Assembly (NCBI RefSeq): GCF_905171775.1
Contig: NC_053499.1
Coordinates: forward strand, 81,614,907 to 81,678,906
Length of the DNA stretch: 64,000 bases
Direction of reading: 5' to 3'
From: Rana temporaria
Taxonomy: Eukaryota > Chordata > Amphibia > Anura > Ranidae
Part shown: positions 47,385-58,210 of the stretch, piece after piece
Position numbering within the stretch: the stretch's first letter is position 1
Layout of the letters: every line of letters begins with the position of its first letter
Made by a program: the position numbers and the translations under genes
The notes under the pieces: generated by a model
What the model was told of the DNA's origin: nothing
Database searches by the model: none
What the model saw: only the letters and a program-made list of their open reading frames with translations

Positions 47385-47690
47385 ACTTCAGGTGTGTTCA
47401 GGTTCTAGCAGGTTACCTGGGGGGGGGGAATGCTGGGCATTCTTTTCTCTTGTTTATTGTTCTGTCATTTATTTTCAGGTGTTGCTCCTTTACGGGTGTT
47501 TTATAAGAATTCTCGCATTTTCCCTGAAATGTCAGGTGTGTTCAGGTTCTAGCAGGTTACCTGGGGGGGGGGCGCTGGGCATTCTTTTCTATTGGTTATT
47601 TTTTCTGTCTTTTATTTTCAGGTGTTGCTCCTTTACGGGTTTTTTAGGAATCCTCGCATTTTCCCTGAAACGTCAGGTGCATGCAGGTTC
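47385..47690 (+). repeat. Ngaro leader tandem repeats (~142 bp)
   Basis: Copies start near 47391, 47535 and 47675 (aggtgtgttcaggttctagc). Each carries a T-rich tract ending in ttttcag followed by gtgttgctcc, like repeated splice-acceptor sites. Confidence 0.8.
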
Positions 47691-48199
47691 GGGCGGGTTG
47701 GCTTAGGGTTGGGGGCGGTCCCGGGCTCAGGGGTTCTCGGGGGTCGGTCTTGCTGGTCGTGGGGGGTTTTAAGTAGCTTTCTCTATCTTTCGTTAGCGTT
47801 CGTATGTGTGGGCGATCCGTGTCATTCTCAGCTCTTTGGTGAAGCTGCAGGTGCATGTTTTTTCGTTTTCTGTCACAGGAGTTGTAGGTCATACACAGGA
47901 CAGGATCCATAGGTCATTCGGGACAGAATTTTATTGTAAGTGTCATGCAGGTTCTCGGCCAACATTCATTCATCATATGTTGCACTTCACTTCCTACTCT
48001 CATCTTCATACCCACCACGTTCTGTGAGTATCGTGGCCCTGAGTGTTCGTTATTTAATTACCTGTCCTAGCGCAGCAGGTGGCTCGGGCTGGCTCGATTC
48101 ATTCATTCACAGTGGTTGTACATCAGGTTTCATTCACGCGCTATTGACACATGTCTGCACTTTCAGGTTAGGCGGTATAGTTGGAGGCGGGGGAGCGGT

Positions 48200-49428
48200 C
48201 GCGTCCGGCTTGATGTTTTCAAATATGTGTTGCTTTTTATTTAGAGTCAGCATGTTGCACGTCTCAGAGAGCGAAGAGTTCGCGTTTATTCCTCCATTCC
48301 TCTCCGGGGCTTCAGATCATGGCAGCACCCCGTCGCTGAGAAGGTGGACGGTGCCCAGGCTTGCGGCGGAGCTGCGTCGTAGGGGCATTGCGTTTCCAGC
48401 CTCAGCCAGGAAAGCGGAACTGTTCAGGTTGCTTTTCCCTAGCCCAGCGCAGTCTCTCCCTGCGGATGAGCTGAGTCAGGGGTCGGTTCAGAACTCTCTC
48501 GCGCAGATTCACGCCTTGCTAAACACCTTGTCCACTTCCATGTCACAGATGCAGGACAGGATGGAGGCGGTCGAGGCGCATGCGGCCAGGGCACAGGTGG
48601 CTCTGGCACCTCCGGTGCCAGTGCCGGCGCTTCCGTGTACTCCCTTAGGTAATTCGGCCATCCCCTTGCCTGTGGCAGCGCCATCCCCGTTTTTCCCTCT
48701 GTGTCACCGGCGCATTTCATTCCGGCAAATCTCAGGAAAGATATATTGGAGGGGAAAGATGTCAATCTAGCTTCCCTTCTGATAGCGTCACAGGATGTCA
48801 CAGAGAATAAGTCGTATGCTTGCGGCGAGGTCTCGGTTGTCCTGAAGACCAAGGACCCCAGGCTGAACCAGAAGCTTAGTGTGGCGGAGTTTGTGTTGGC
48901 TTTCAGTATTTTCCGTGACATCATTTGTATGGTTAGTCCAGATAGGAGGGTGGAGTTGGACTTGTACATGCATAAGGTGGTGGATTTGGCTCACAAGTAT
49001 GGTGGTTGTAGCTTCTACGACTACCACCGGTCATTCTCGGCCAAGGTGTCGGCCACTTGTGCTCAGTTCCAAGTGGTCATGTGCTGGAGCAACATAGACA
49101 TGGAATTGTTCTGCAGGCACTTCGCCAAACAGAAGTCCCCGGTTTGCAGCACATGTCAGTCCACTACGCACACCGATGCATGGTGTCCCATTGTAGAGGC
49201 CCCTCAGGGGTGGGTAAGCTCATGTCTGGTGCGTCCACCTCAGCACCATCCGGGCAGGTGGACAAGTTGGGCAGACCTATCCACTTCCTGGGTAAGTCGC
49301 AGCTCTGTAACAACTACAACAATGCAGGGTATAACTACAACCAATGTGGGCTCCTACACGTATGTTCTAATTGTTTCAGAGCGCATCCTAAATCTTCCTG
49401 CGGGGTTAAACCGTTTTGTTCCGCGTGA
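48200..49428 (+). pseudogene. Ngaro Gag-like ORF (SAP-like N-terminus, zinc-binding C-terminus)
   Basis: The first frame (to 48700) has a SAP-like segment LRRWTVPRLAAELRRRGIAF, then coiled-coil-like MSQMQDRMEAVEAHAAR. After one frame change near 48695 it continues with HFIPANLRKDILEGKDVNLA and GGCSFYDYHRSFSAKVSA. After another near 49210 it ends with a Cys/His cluster CNNYNNAGYNYNQCGLLHVC that resembles a zinc-binding motif. Such proteins precede pol in vertebrate DIRS/Ngaro-like elements; their role is presumably Gag-like. Two frameshifts make this copy defective. Confidence 0.65.
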
Positions 49429-49464
49429 CTAAGCCGGGTTAACCTTGCCGCACTAGGTGCTCAT

Positions 49465-50721
49465 TTGGAGGGTCATCCGTCCTCTGGCGTCAGGCAGTTT
49501 CTGTTGGAGGGTTTCTCCGCTGGCTTCCACACAGGGCTAATCACGCTGCCCACGGTTACTTGGGAATACAGCAATCTGTTGTCGGCGGAGCAGCACGCTG
49601 CTTTGGTGGGTGAGTTGGTGGGGGTTGAGGTGGCTAAGGGGTTTGTTATTGGGCCGTTTAACTCTTCACCATTTGGCATGTGGAGGGTCAGCCCAATCGG
49701 GGTTGTATGTGGCAAGTTTTCCAATAAATACCATCTCATTTATGACCTGTCTGCGCTTCACTGTTCGCACATCCCCAGTCTGAATGCGCTGATTCCTGCT
49801 GAAGAGTTTTCGTTGAAATACTCGTCGGCCAGCAACACCTTCAGGGCATATTCTACAGGGTGGAGGCAATTCCACAGATTTTCAAGCCTGCATCCGTCTA
49901 GTTGTCCGTATGGTATCAGGGCTATCATGGCTTTCGCAGCTTATTGTCACAGTGTTTTGTCTATGTCCGCCAGCACCATCAAGTCCTATTTGGCAGGGGT
50001 ACAACATTTTAGGATGCTACTTGAACCCTCCTGCCCATCCATTTTTGCTGCACACCCTCTTAAGGCTTTATTGAGGGGTATCCGGAAATCCCAGGGTTTG
50101 GCTCAGGTGTCTAGACGGCCTATTACCGGCCAGATGGTCCGAGACATGTCGCATTTACTATCTGCATCCCCATTCGGGGTGGGTCCCAGTTTAGTGATCA
50201 AATCGGCTATTCATCTAAGTTTTTTTGGTTTCCTTAGGCCCGGGGAGGTTGCCCGAGTCAGCGATCTGGCTCCGTTCCTGCCCAGGAGCATGCTCAGTCG
50301 GGGTAGTGACCACTTCGCTTTGCAGCTCAATAATAATAAGACTAGACAGGTAGGCCAGGGTTATGTGGTCAAGTATTACAGGGCTTCCGAGGCGTGCTGT
50401 CCACTGGCAGTGCTGGATGCTCTGTCTGGGTTACTGGCCATGTCTCCACCGGGCAGCCCCTTGTTACCATTCCCCTCTGATCCCTTAACTACCAAGCAGT
50501 TTCTGTCACATGTTAGGGTTCTGATTGGGAGGTTGGGCTTCAACCCGAAGTTGTTCACCGGCCACTCCTTTAGGATTGGGGCAGCTTCGGCCTCTTCCAA
50601 GCAGGGGGTGCCCCTGCACATAATCAAGTACATGGGGCATTGGAGGTCCTCGTGTTTCAACAGATATATCCCTGAACCTCACGCAGAGGTTGTTAGGGCA
50701 TTTGCCTCTTTGTTAGATTAA
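49465..50721 (+). CDS. Ngaro pol remnant: RT N-terminus fused to tyrosine recombinase
   Basis: 418 codons, no stop. Residues 1-119 match the start of a DIRS/Ngaro RT (FLLEGFSAGFHTGLITLP, WRVSPIGVVCGKFSNKYHLI, IPAEEFSLKY). At residue ~120 the frame passes directly into a complete recombinase (NTFRAYSTGWRQFHRFSS) with Arg in FLRPGEVARV (~260), TGHSFRIGAAS (His-x-x-Arg, ~368) and FNRYIPEP (nucleophile Tyr, ~402). The RT catalytic palm, RNase H and linker are absent, so the deletion is in frame. The recombinase could be functional; the fusion cannot reverse-transcribe. Confidence 0.82.
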   Translation: MEGHPSSGVRQFLLEGFSAGFHTGLITLPTVTWEYSNLLSAEQHAALVGELVGVEVAKGFVIGPFNSSPFGMWRVSPIGVVCGKFSNKYHLIYDLSALHCSHIPSLNALIPAEEFSLKYSSASNTFRAYSTGWRQFHRFSSLHPSSCPYGIRAIMAFAAYCHSVLSMSASTIKSYLAGVQHFRMLLEPSCPSIFAAHPLKALLRGIRKSQGLAQVSRRPITGQMVRDMSHLLSASPFGVGPSLVIKSAIHLSFFGFLRPGEVARVSDLAPFLPRSMLSRGSDHFALQLNNNKTRQVGQGYVVKYYRASEACCPLAVLDALSGLLAMSPPGSPLLPFPSDPLTTKQFLSHVRVLIGRLGFNPKLFTGHSFRIGAASASSKQGVPLHIIKYMGHWRSSCFNRYIPEPHAEVVRAFASLLD

Positions 50722-50779
50722 GCTTGTGTGTTTTTCACGTTCATTAAAACCTTCGGTTTACACCTACTAATGTGTCTTT

Positions 50780-51139
50780 TGCCCTCTTTTCAGGTATACC
50801 GACCAGCTAGGCCAAGGCACACCTCAGGCCTTGGTTAATTAGGTTAGATCGGGAGAGGAGGGCTCCGATTACAAGTAGGAAGACTGGCCGCAGGCCAGCC
50901 TGAATTTGTGGGAGGAGTCCGGGGCTTTATAGCCCGCCTCCGCAGCCTCTCCAGCGTCGGCTGGTTTTCTGGTTCCCACCCTCCCGTTCCCTTTTTTCAT
51001 GGTCTTACTATTCATTCATATTTATCATTTTCACATACAGGGTATGCCCTCTTTTCAGGTATACTGACCAGGTAGGCCAAGGCACACCTCAGGCCTTGGT
51101 TAATTAGGTTAGATCGGGACAGGAGGGCTCCGATTACAA
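50780..51139 (+). repeat. Ngaro split repeats B1, A2 and B2
   Basis: B1 50780-50874 and B2 51045-51139 are 95-bp direct repeats (three or so differences). A2 50910-50956 lies between them and equals A1. The 35 bp between B1 and A2 contain actggccgcaggccag, a palindrome. Confidence 0.88.
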
Positions 51140-51780
51140 TTTGTTTACATATTTACTGTGGTGTGATAAAATAGTGTGCTCCCCAACAACCATTGGGGTC
51201 CACAATCCTTACTGATACCAGTTGTGCCAAGGGAGGGTTTGAGACAGTTGAGACAGGGGTTGATAGCCAGAGCGTAGACCCAAATCAAACCAGCAGCTCC
51301 TTCGGGGGTAGTGCTACATTAAAAACAAGGAAAAGAGAACAGAGCTTGTGTCCTGGATATAGTGGTCTGCGGTGGTCTACAACTAATCACTGATGGTGGT
51401 CTAAACCCCCTGGAAGAATTTTACCAAGCAATACTGAAGCCAAGCATGTTCAACGTAGAATAATCAGTATTGGTAATTTTGAAATAGGTGTGGTATATTT
51501 GAGAAGCCAATGGCCACTTTGCAGACAAACTTGCAGGGACACACTCTGGCGTCCAGACGTGCTGCTGGATGTCCGGACTGACTGATTTTTCTACATACCC
51601 TTGAAGAAGGAGTTTTGATTCTCTGAAACATTGAGTGATCCATATCTTATCTTATAACAGACGGAGGGGAAACATTTGACAGGTAAAGATACATGCAAGA
51701 GGCATCTATATCCTTATAGATCAGCAGCACTATGGCAATAGTTTAGAAAGGATGAGAGTGGGTTTACATCCACTTTAAGG
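51140..51780. other. Gene-free stretch
   Basis: No coding signal. cttgaagaaggag...ctctgaaac (51600-51630) faintly resembles a hammerhead core but lacks conserved bases. Confidence 0.45.
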
Positions 51781-52423
51781 GACTCCGGATAGGATATAGG
51801 GAGTTCAAAGTTGCTGCACTTGCAGATGACATTCTTCTTTCCCTGAGGTCGCCTTACATTACCTTACCAAATTTATTGAAAGACATAGACCACTTTGGTA
51901 TCCTGTCAAACCTCAAAATCAACTATACAAAATCACATGCATTGAATGTCTCCCTCACAACTCAGGAGGTAGAGCGTTGCCAGAGTTCCTTTACATTCCT
52001 GTGGAAGAAGGGCACAATAACGTATCTAGGAATACAGATTACCACCAAACTACCAGACCTATACAGATGTAATTTTCAAGTGGCATTGAATAAGGCCCAA
52101 TCGGACCTAAAGGACTGAGCATGCTTAAATGTCTCATGGTTTGGCTGATCTGCTTTGCTTAAAATGATCATCCTTCTACGCTTTCTGTACTTAATGCAGA
52201 CCATTTCGATCCACCTACCGGCATCCTTCTTTGCGACGTACAAACAAGCCTGCTCAATATTAATCTAGAGAAACCCCCTTGACGTATCAAATATGCCCGA
52301 CTAACACGTACAAATACCTGATCTTCATACACATTATTTAGCCTGTCACCTCACAAAAATTGTAGATTGGAAAATTCATAAAACCAGGAAACTCTGGGAA
52401 TATCTAGAAACCTCATTGTCAGG
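51781..52423 (+). pseudogene. L1/Tx1 reverse transcriptase fragment
   Basis: The plus strand gives ALADDILLSLRSP (catalytic ADD), NLLKDIDHFGILSNLKINY, ITYLGIQITTKLPDLY and, after stops, KMIILLRFLYLMQTISIHLP. The sequence matches the LINE-4 thumb region closely, so it is the same subfamily. The right end at 52423 is cut by an LTR-like sequence. Confidence 0.82.
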
Positions 52424-52850
52424 AAGATCCTGCCAGTCACAAAAGATCTGGACTAGCTGGTGTGCGACTGTGAGTGCCAATGCGCTTGCGCGAGTCTCTA
52501 CGTGCGCGCACAGCCTCTGACGCCAGGCGGGCTATTTAAACCAAGCTAACACACAGAAACATTGCTGTCTGAACTACAGAGTTCCTGTGTATACCCTGCT
52601 ATCTGAACCTGTTCCTGTGTATTACCTGGCTTACCTCTGACTATCCCAGCTGTTTCTCTGCATCTGACCCCGGCCTGTCTTGACGTTGCTCCTACCTGCT
52701 ATTCTGGTTCTTCTGCTACCTGCCTGATACCGACCCGGCTTGTTCCAGTGACCCTGCTTCTGCCTATGCCTTGTTCCATAACTTCTGTCTATGTATGACC
52801 ATGGCACATCCACTCATTCAAACTTCCCTGGCGGCCTTCACACAGGTGGC
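52424..52850 (+). mobile_element. Possible LTR fragment
   Basis: It starts TGTCAGGAAG directly after the L1 fragment, with gctatttaaacc (TATA-like, 52530) and downstream short direct repeats (gttcctgtgtat). No closing CA end or internal domain was found. Confidence 0.35.
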
Positions 52851-52859
52851 AAAATCTAA

Positions 52860-53432
52860 TGCCGCGTACACACGATAATTTTTGTGGCTTGTAAAAAATG
52901 AAGTTTTTTAAAAATGTCATTTAAAACGATCGTATGTGTGGGCTTCAAAGCATTTTTCGGGTTCTGAAAAACGACAAAAAAAATTCGAACATGCTCTATT
53001 TTTTAACGACATTTTAAACAATGTCGTTTTTTGGGTTGTAAAAAATGATCGTGTGTGAGCTTTAATGACGTGAAAAACCTGCGCATGCTCAGAAGCAAGT
53101 TATGAGACAGGACTCTTTCTGGTAAAAATTCAGTTCATAATGAAATAAGCACATTCATCACGCTGTAACAAACAGAAAAGCGCGAATAGTCTTTTACAAA
53201 CACAGAATCAGTAAAAGCAGCCCCCGGGGTGGCGTCATCCGCATGGAACTTTCCCTTTATAGTGCCGTTGTACGTGTTGTACGTCACCGGGCTTTGCTAG
53301 AGCATTTTTTCACTATCGTGTGTAGGCAACGTCGTTTTAATAATGATGAAGTTGAAAAAAAGGTCGTTTTTTCTAGAGGCTAAAAAAGGTTGTTTTTTAC
53401 AACCCGAAAAAAATAATCATGTGTACGCGGCA
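52860..53432. mobile_element. MITE with TAA target duplication
   Basis: The ends tgccgcgtacacacgataat and its complement (attatcatgtgtacgcggca with few changes) are inverted, flanked by TAA at 52857-52859 and 53433-53435. The 3-bp TWA-type duplication suggests PIF/Harbinger. Several internal aacgac/gtcgtt inverted phrases; no ORF. Confidence 0.78.
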
Positions 53433-53435
53433 TAA

Positions 53436-54335
53436 GGCTTTCTCTTTTCGTCCATGGATGGACACAGCCTTCACAAGTCTTGACATATGGGTTATGTTCC
53501 TGTTCATAGGAGAAGACTAGGCAGAACATGTTAGATATTTAAATACACGTTACTTTAACAGAGTTGAACAGCGCCGCCCAGGGGGCGGTCCCTCCAGACA
53601 TAACCCTCAGCCCTGAAGACAGCAGCTCATTTTTTTTCTGCCTAGCAGAGGAGAAGGACGTGGCTCCCTTTGGGCCCAGTGCCTTGAAGAATTTTTTTAT
53701 CATATATATTTTTTTGTTTTTGAGATTCTTCTATCAACTGCCGGCTGGGTGACAGGCTGGATAATATAGATCCTTGTAGTCTCCCCAGTTCGGCCATCGA
53801 GTGTGAGCAGACCTTAGCTATGCGCTGGGTCTGCCACGGCATACCCCATGGCTCCAGGGGTGGCCGGTGGTCTTTTTGCTACAGGGTCCACATATGACTG
53901 GGCTGCTTGCTGTCTCACTCACAGTGGACCAGGCCGACAGCTACTCCAACTCGGTTGTAGGTCTGTCAGGAACGCACCAGCGGGTCCTCGCATTGACGGG
54001 TAAGTACGGTTCCTCCTGCCTCGACGGGTTGAAACAGCTTGGCATTCCTTGGATTAGGGGGTTCTCCTATCCTCCCTTTCCCTGCTTTCTGTCACATTTC
54101 CCCTTCACCTCTAAAGGGCTTGCTGCGACTGGGGCATACCTGTGGGGGGACTCCGGGTCCCAGTGGGGGACTGTGGGGTGTCGGGCCCATTTTTTCTGAG
54201 GGGGTGCTCAGCCCTGGGGATGTCCCTACCTCGGCCTTCTCATCCACATCGCGGTGCTCCGGTGCCATTTTGGCTGTGCCGACGCCATTGCTAGTATGCC
54301 TGCTGTTTCCATTGTATTTTCCCATTGGCAGCCAT
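53436..54335 (+). mobile_element. DIRS-like 5' fragment
   Basis: The start cttttcgtccatggatggac and tagactaggcagaa-like text resemble the terminus of the mini-DIRS at 45104. A leader and a GT-rich donor-like ggtaagtac (53999) follow. Frames are short and without domains. It is joined to hAT 2 near 54335. Confidence 0.5.
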
Positions 54336-54339
54336 TTTC

Positions 54340-55591
54340 TCTTGTAACATGGATCAAGGAGAGTTGCCAGCCAGTAATGATCCCTCTCCTTAATAGCACG
54401 AATATGAGGATCCTTCCGCAGGCTTTGCAGGATCAGGGAGGCCATACAATGTAGGTTTGCTGAGGCATTCGGTGTGGAGTCCTCTGGGTCACTGAGGACG
54501 ACATGATCCGCAGCCACCTCGTCCCAGCCACGTACAAGTCCATGGGTTTCTTGGGACTGTAATTGATCCCTTGAAGACTGCTGCTGATGCTGAGTGCTAG
54601 GCTCCACCTCCATGCTGACACAATCCTACTCCTCCTCCTCCTCCTCGTCCTCTTCCTTCCGTGAGAAAAAGTGGCGTTTGGAAACTTGCCACTGAGGTAC
54701 CGCACATTCCACAAACTCACATAAGGGGGCAGAATGTACCAACTGAAAAGGCAGCAGTTGAAGTGCTAGCAATTTAGCTAAGCTAGCATTCAACTGCTGG
54801 GCATGTGGATGGCTGGGAGAGAACTTCTTTCGGTGCTGCAGCAGCTGGGGCAGGGAAATTTGCCTGGTACAATCTGCCATTGGTGTACCAATAGTAGATT
54901 GCCCGCAAGTACTTGGCTGTGACACACCTAATTCTACACCTTGAGTCCTATCAGTGCAGGCTTCAGAGAGGACTGAGGGTATAGTGGGGTTGGAGATCCC
55001 AGCTGATGAGGAACAAGGAGAGGTCCGCTTTGTTCTTTGATGTGGGTCTTTGAGGTACGCTTGCCAATGAACTGCATGGCAGGTCGACATATGTCTGGTT
55101 AAGCATGTGGTGTCCAAGTGGGTGATGTTTTGGCCACGCGAGATACGTTTGAGACATATGTTGAAAATAGCAGCGGTGCGATCTGATGCACTCGTCTCAA
55201 AAAAGGCCCACACCAAAGAACTTTTGAAATAACGTGGAGAGACAGCAGCGCCCTGCACATGTGCAGCTCTGCATTGTGATGCAGTCGGTGTGCTGTCCTT
55301 AAGCTGGCCCCTGGAGGGCATCCTGCCCCATTGGAGATGTGCCTCCTCCTCCTCTCTCCTATCAGGCACCCACGTAGAGTCAGTGACCTCATCATCCCCT
55401 CCCTCCTCATCACTGTAGAAAACCTGGCAGTATGCGGCAGCTGGGGGAACATGACTGCCAGATTGCTGTCCTTCTTGGTCACCCCCTCTCTCTGGGTTCC
55501 CGTTACTGCCTTCCTCTAGCTGTGTACCATCATCGGAGACTTCAAAAAAGCTGCGCATCCTCCTGCAGCGTGTACCCAACACTGTGGTCAA
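54340..55591 (-). pseudogene. hAT transposase remnant (BED finger plus C-terminal scrap)
   Basis: The minus-strand frame carries SSLVWAFFETSASDRTAAIF, NICLKRISRG and TTCLTRHMSTCH. This is a BED zinc finger with the first Cys replaced (FNIC) and the His pair present (about residues 125-175). A Ser-rich and acidic stretch (EEDEEEEEE) follows. After a frame change, SLRKDPHIRAIKERDHYWLA and TLLDPCYKRKW match the hAT core just before the usual dimerisation region. The RNase-H-like catalytic part between them is deleted. Not functional as transposase. Confidence 0.72.
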
Positions 55592-55924
55592 ACAGTTCGG
55601 GGGACTCCTCAGGAGGACATGGTGGGGCTAGGGAAGGAGTGACTGATGCCATTGAGCAGAGGGAAGAGGCCACGTTGGCAGCTGCTTTGCCCAACAAAGT
55701 ATCCTGAGCCTGGGTGAGAGAGGATGAGGACGGCTTGGTCATCCACTCTACCAAGTGTTCAGCATGTTGCGGCTCAACACAGCCATCTGACGAAAAAAAG
55801 GATGAGCGTGTCCCATGGCCACGTGCTGATGAGGACGCAGAGCCTGCTTGCCCTCTTTTATCGGCTTGTGACTCTCATTGTTGTCGTTCCAGACATACTA
55901 ATGGCCTGCAGGGAGATGTAGCTG

Positions 55925-56195
55925 CACAAATACTGACAATACTTGCTGATCACTGCCTGTGGTAATAATATGACAACACCAGCAATTGTATTCACGTAGC
56001 TTTAGGTGCACACTGTGCAGAGGACACAATACACCAAGTGAAAATACTTGCTGATCAGTCACTGCCTATGGTATTAATAGTACAACAACAGCAATTGTAT
56101 TCACGTAGCTTTAGGTGCACACTGTGCAAAGGACACAGTACACCAAGAGAAAATACTTGATGATCAGTCACTCCCTGTGGTATTAATATGACAAC
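55925..56195. repeat. Subterminal tandem repeats of hAT 2 (~128 bp)
   Basis: Copies share gcaattgtattcacgtagct and ttaggtgcacactgtgca; just over two units. Confidence 0.8.
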
Positions 56196-56390
56196 ATGGC
56201 CGGGGGGGAAGTGGTTAAGACAAGGAAACCTGCTCACCCAATCGGTCAAGGCCGACTGGTGCCAGAAGACCCGAATGGTTCCCCCCACGGCGAACAAAGG
56301 GGATTGTAAATGACAATCTCTAATTAGAAGGTAATGATAAGGGTTAGGGTATATATTAATATTAAGTGGTGAAGGAACCGAGATTGCAAT
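56196..56390. other. Hairpin-MITE end fragment and unassigned sequence
   Basis: ggggaagtggttaa at 56202-56215 repeats the right end of the TTAA element (gggaagtggttaa at 23742-23754), so a short terminal fragment of that family is joined here. The remainder is unassigned. Confidence 0.45.
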
Positions 56391-58210
56391 ATACAGAACC
56401 TGAGTGGGGGAGGGAAGGGAGAAAGAGGATGGAAAGGGGGAAGGGAGGAAGGGGGTAGAAGTAGGGGAGAGGGATGGAGACGGGGAGGGGGGTTGGGGGA
56501 GAGGGAAGGAAAGCGGGGGAAGGGGGGAGAGGGAAGAAAAAGCTGGGGAAAGAAAGGGGAAGAGGGAGGCGAGGGACTAGGGGGGAGGGACAAAGAAAGG
56601 CTGGAAGGGGAGGGGAGAAGGGGGAAACCTGGGAAGGGGGAGGGGTGATAATGGGTGGAGGGGAGGAGGGGGTGGTTACCTGGGTTGGGGGAGGGAGAAA
56701 GGGGATGGGGGAAAGGCAGGGGGAGGGGGCGGGGGACCGGGCGAAGTGTGTTGGTGATGATTAATATAATGGTTTTTGGTACAGCTTGGTGAGTGTTTAA
56801 CCCCAATATATGGTGATGGGAATTTCACCGTTCTTCTTCACTAGCCGCACTCACCCCTTCCTTCCCCCTCCCCCTCCCCTTGTTTCTTTTCACCTACATC
56901 ATCTATTTTTCCCCCTCACATCCCCTTACCCTTCACCATCACCAACACACTTCCCCCGGCCCCCTCCCTTCCCCTGCCTTTTTTCCCCTCTCCTTTCCTT
57001 CAAACCCGCCTTCCACCTACCCAGTTTTTCCCCCCTTTTCCTCACCCTCTTCCTTTCTTCCCTTTCTCCCCTCCCCTTACTGCCTTTCTTTCTTCATCCC
57101 CCTTCCACTTCTTTTCCCCAGCTTTTTCTTCCCTCTCCCCCTTCCCTTCTTTTTTTCTCCCCCAACCCCTTTCCCCGTCCCTCTCGCCTCCTTTTCTTCT
57201 GCCCCTTCCTCCCTTACCCTCCCCTCCCCCTTTCCTCCAAACCCCCCCATTTGCCCTTCCCCCTTTTTTCCACTTTGCCTCACTATTAACCCTCCCCCTA
57301 CCCAGGTAACCGCCCTCCTCCCCTCCAACCCCCCTTTATTATTGCTCCTTCCCCTAACCAGGTTTTTCCCCCTTCTCTCCTCCCCCTTCTTCCTTCCCTT
57401 TCTCCCCTCCCCTTCCAGCCCTTCTTTCTCCCTCTCCCCCAGTACCTTGTCTCCCCCTTCCTTTCCCCAGCTTTTTCTTCCCTCTCCCTGTAACGGACCT
57501 ATGCATGCTGCCGGGACATCGATAATCTTCATGCAGGGAGGACTACAAGGAACTGCATGGCTTGTCACAATTGGATGTACCACATTGTATTCTGAGCTCA
57601 AAGGGTTAATTGGACAAGGGTCTCTTTCACTGCTGAATGCTAATGTACCCTTTGCATAGCTAATGAACTCTCTTTTGTGTAGGTAACAGCCCCCTGTGAG
57701 GTGTATGCTGATGGGGATTATGTGTGAGTGATAATTGCTTTAAAGGTTAATTGAATTCTATTGTCTAATCAAGCTAAGTTTAGGAGCCAAAACGGCTAGC
57801 GACTGATTGGCTCAAGGGAATGTCATTATTTCAAAGTATGTGTATTGAAGCCCCCCTGGGTGGGGGGAGTGTCATTTGTTTCTGTACAGTTTGTAACCAG
57901 ATATAAGGAGGTAAAATGTGGCATTAAAAGTCAGTCCTGCTTGACTCTGCAAACGTAGCCCGTCTCGTTTCTTGAAAGGGCGTTCGATGGGATATACCGG
58001 CGGTACCTGCATATCGCAGCTTGCCAGGGAAAAGGACGTCTCCAACGGCTGAGACCCTCTCACTACATGGGTAGCCGTTACACTCCCCCTTACCCTTTTC
58101 CCCTCCCCCTCCCCCAACCCCCCTCCCCATCCCTCTGCCTCTTCCCTCCTCTTCTTCTACCCCCTTCCCCCTTCCTTCCTTGCCCCTCTTTCTTCCTTCC
58201 CCTTCCCCAC
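56391..58210. repeat. Purine/pyrimidine fold-back, interrupted by a solo LTR
   Basis: 56391-56760 is almost pure purine on the plus strand; 56935-57488 and 58083-58210 almost pure pyrimidine. The inner ends are inverted (gaagtgtgttggtgatgatt against accatcaccaacacacttc), so the two halves are diverged inverted arms around ~170 bp. Long apparent frames (Pro/Phe/Ser or Gly/Arg/Glu only) are low complexity. Confidence 0.7.
57489..58082 (+). mobile_element. Solo LTR of the Gmr1-like family
   Basis: 594 bp, TGTAACGGACC...GGGTAGCCGTTACA, the same family as 43172-43897 but diverged and in the opposite orientation. The 5-bp TSD CTCCC is at 57484-57488 and 58083-58087. A likely poly(A) signal variant attaaa is at 57925. 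Confidence 0.85.

Larger units (their letters stand above)
47204..51139 (+). mobile_element. Ngaro-type tyrosine-recombinase retrotransposon
   Basis: Split direct repeats in the order A1 - ORFs - B1 A2 - B2: A1 47204-47250, B1 50780-50874, A2 50910-50956, B2 51045-51139. This arrangement and the coded tyrosine recombinase define Ngaro-like elements. ORFs: a leader with ~142-bp tandem repeats, a Gag-like frame (48200-49420) and an RT-start/recombinase fusion (49465-50721). No TSD, as expected for this recombinase class. Confidence 0.8.
54336..56195 (-). mobile_element. hAT transposon 2, internally deleted
   Basis: Minus-strand leader with ~128-bp tandem repeats (56195-55925), a BED-finger ORF (55591-54626) and a transposase C-terminal scrap (54470-54340). 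The catalytic middle is missing. The leader matches hAT 1 at 630-870. Confidence 0.7.

Noticed and set aside
49465..50721. A domesticated host tyrosine recombinase
   Set aside because: It sits inside intact Ngaro split repeats with a Gag-like frame upstream, so it is still element sequence.
51598..51640. A possible hammerhead (ttgaagaaggag ... gaaacattgag)
   Set aside because: The CUGANGA box and cleavage triplet are not met and stem III is not palindromic.
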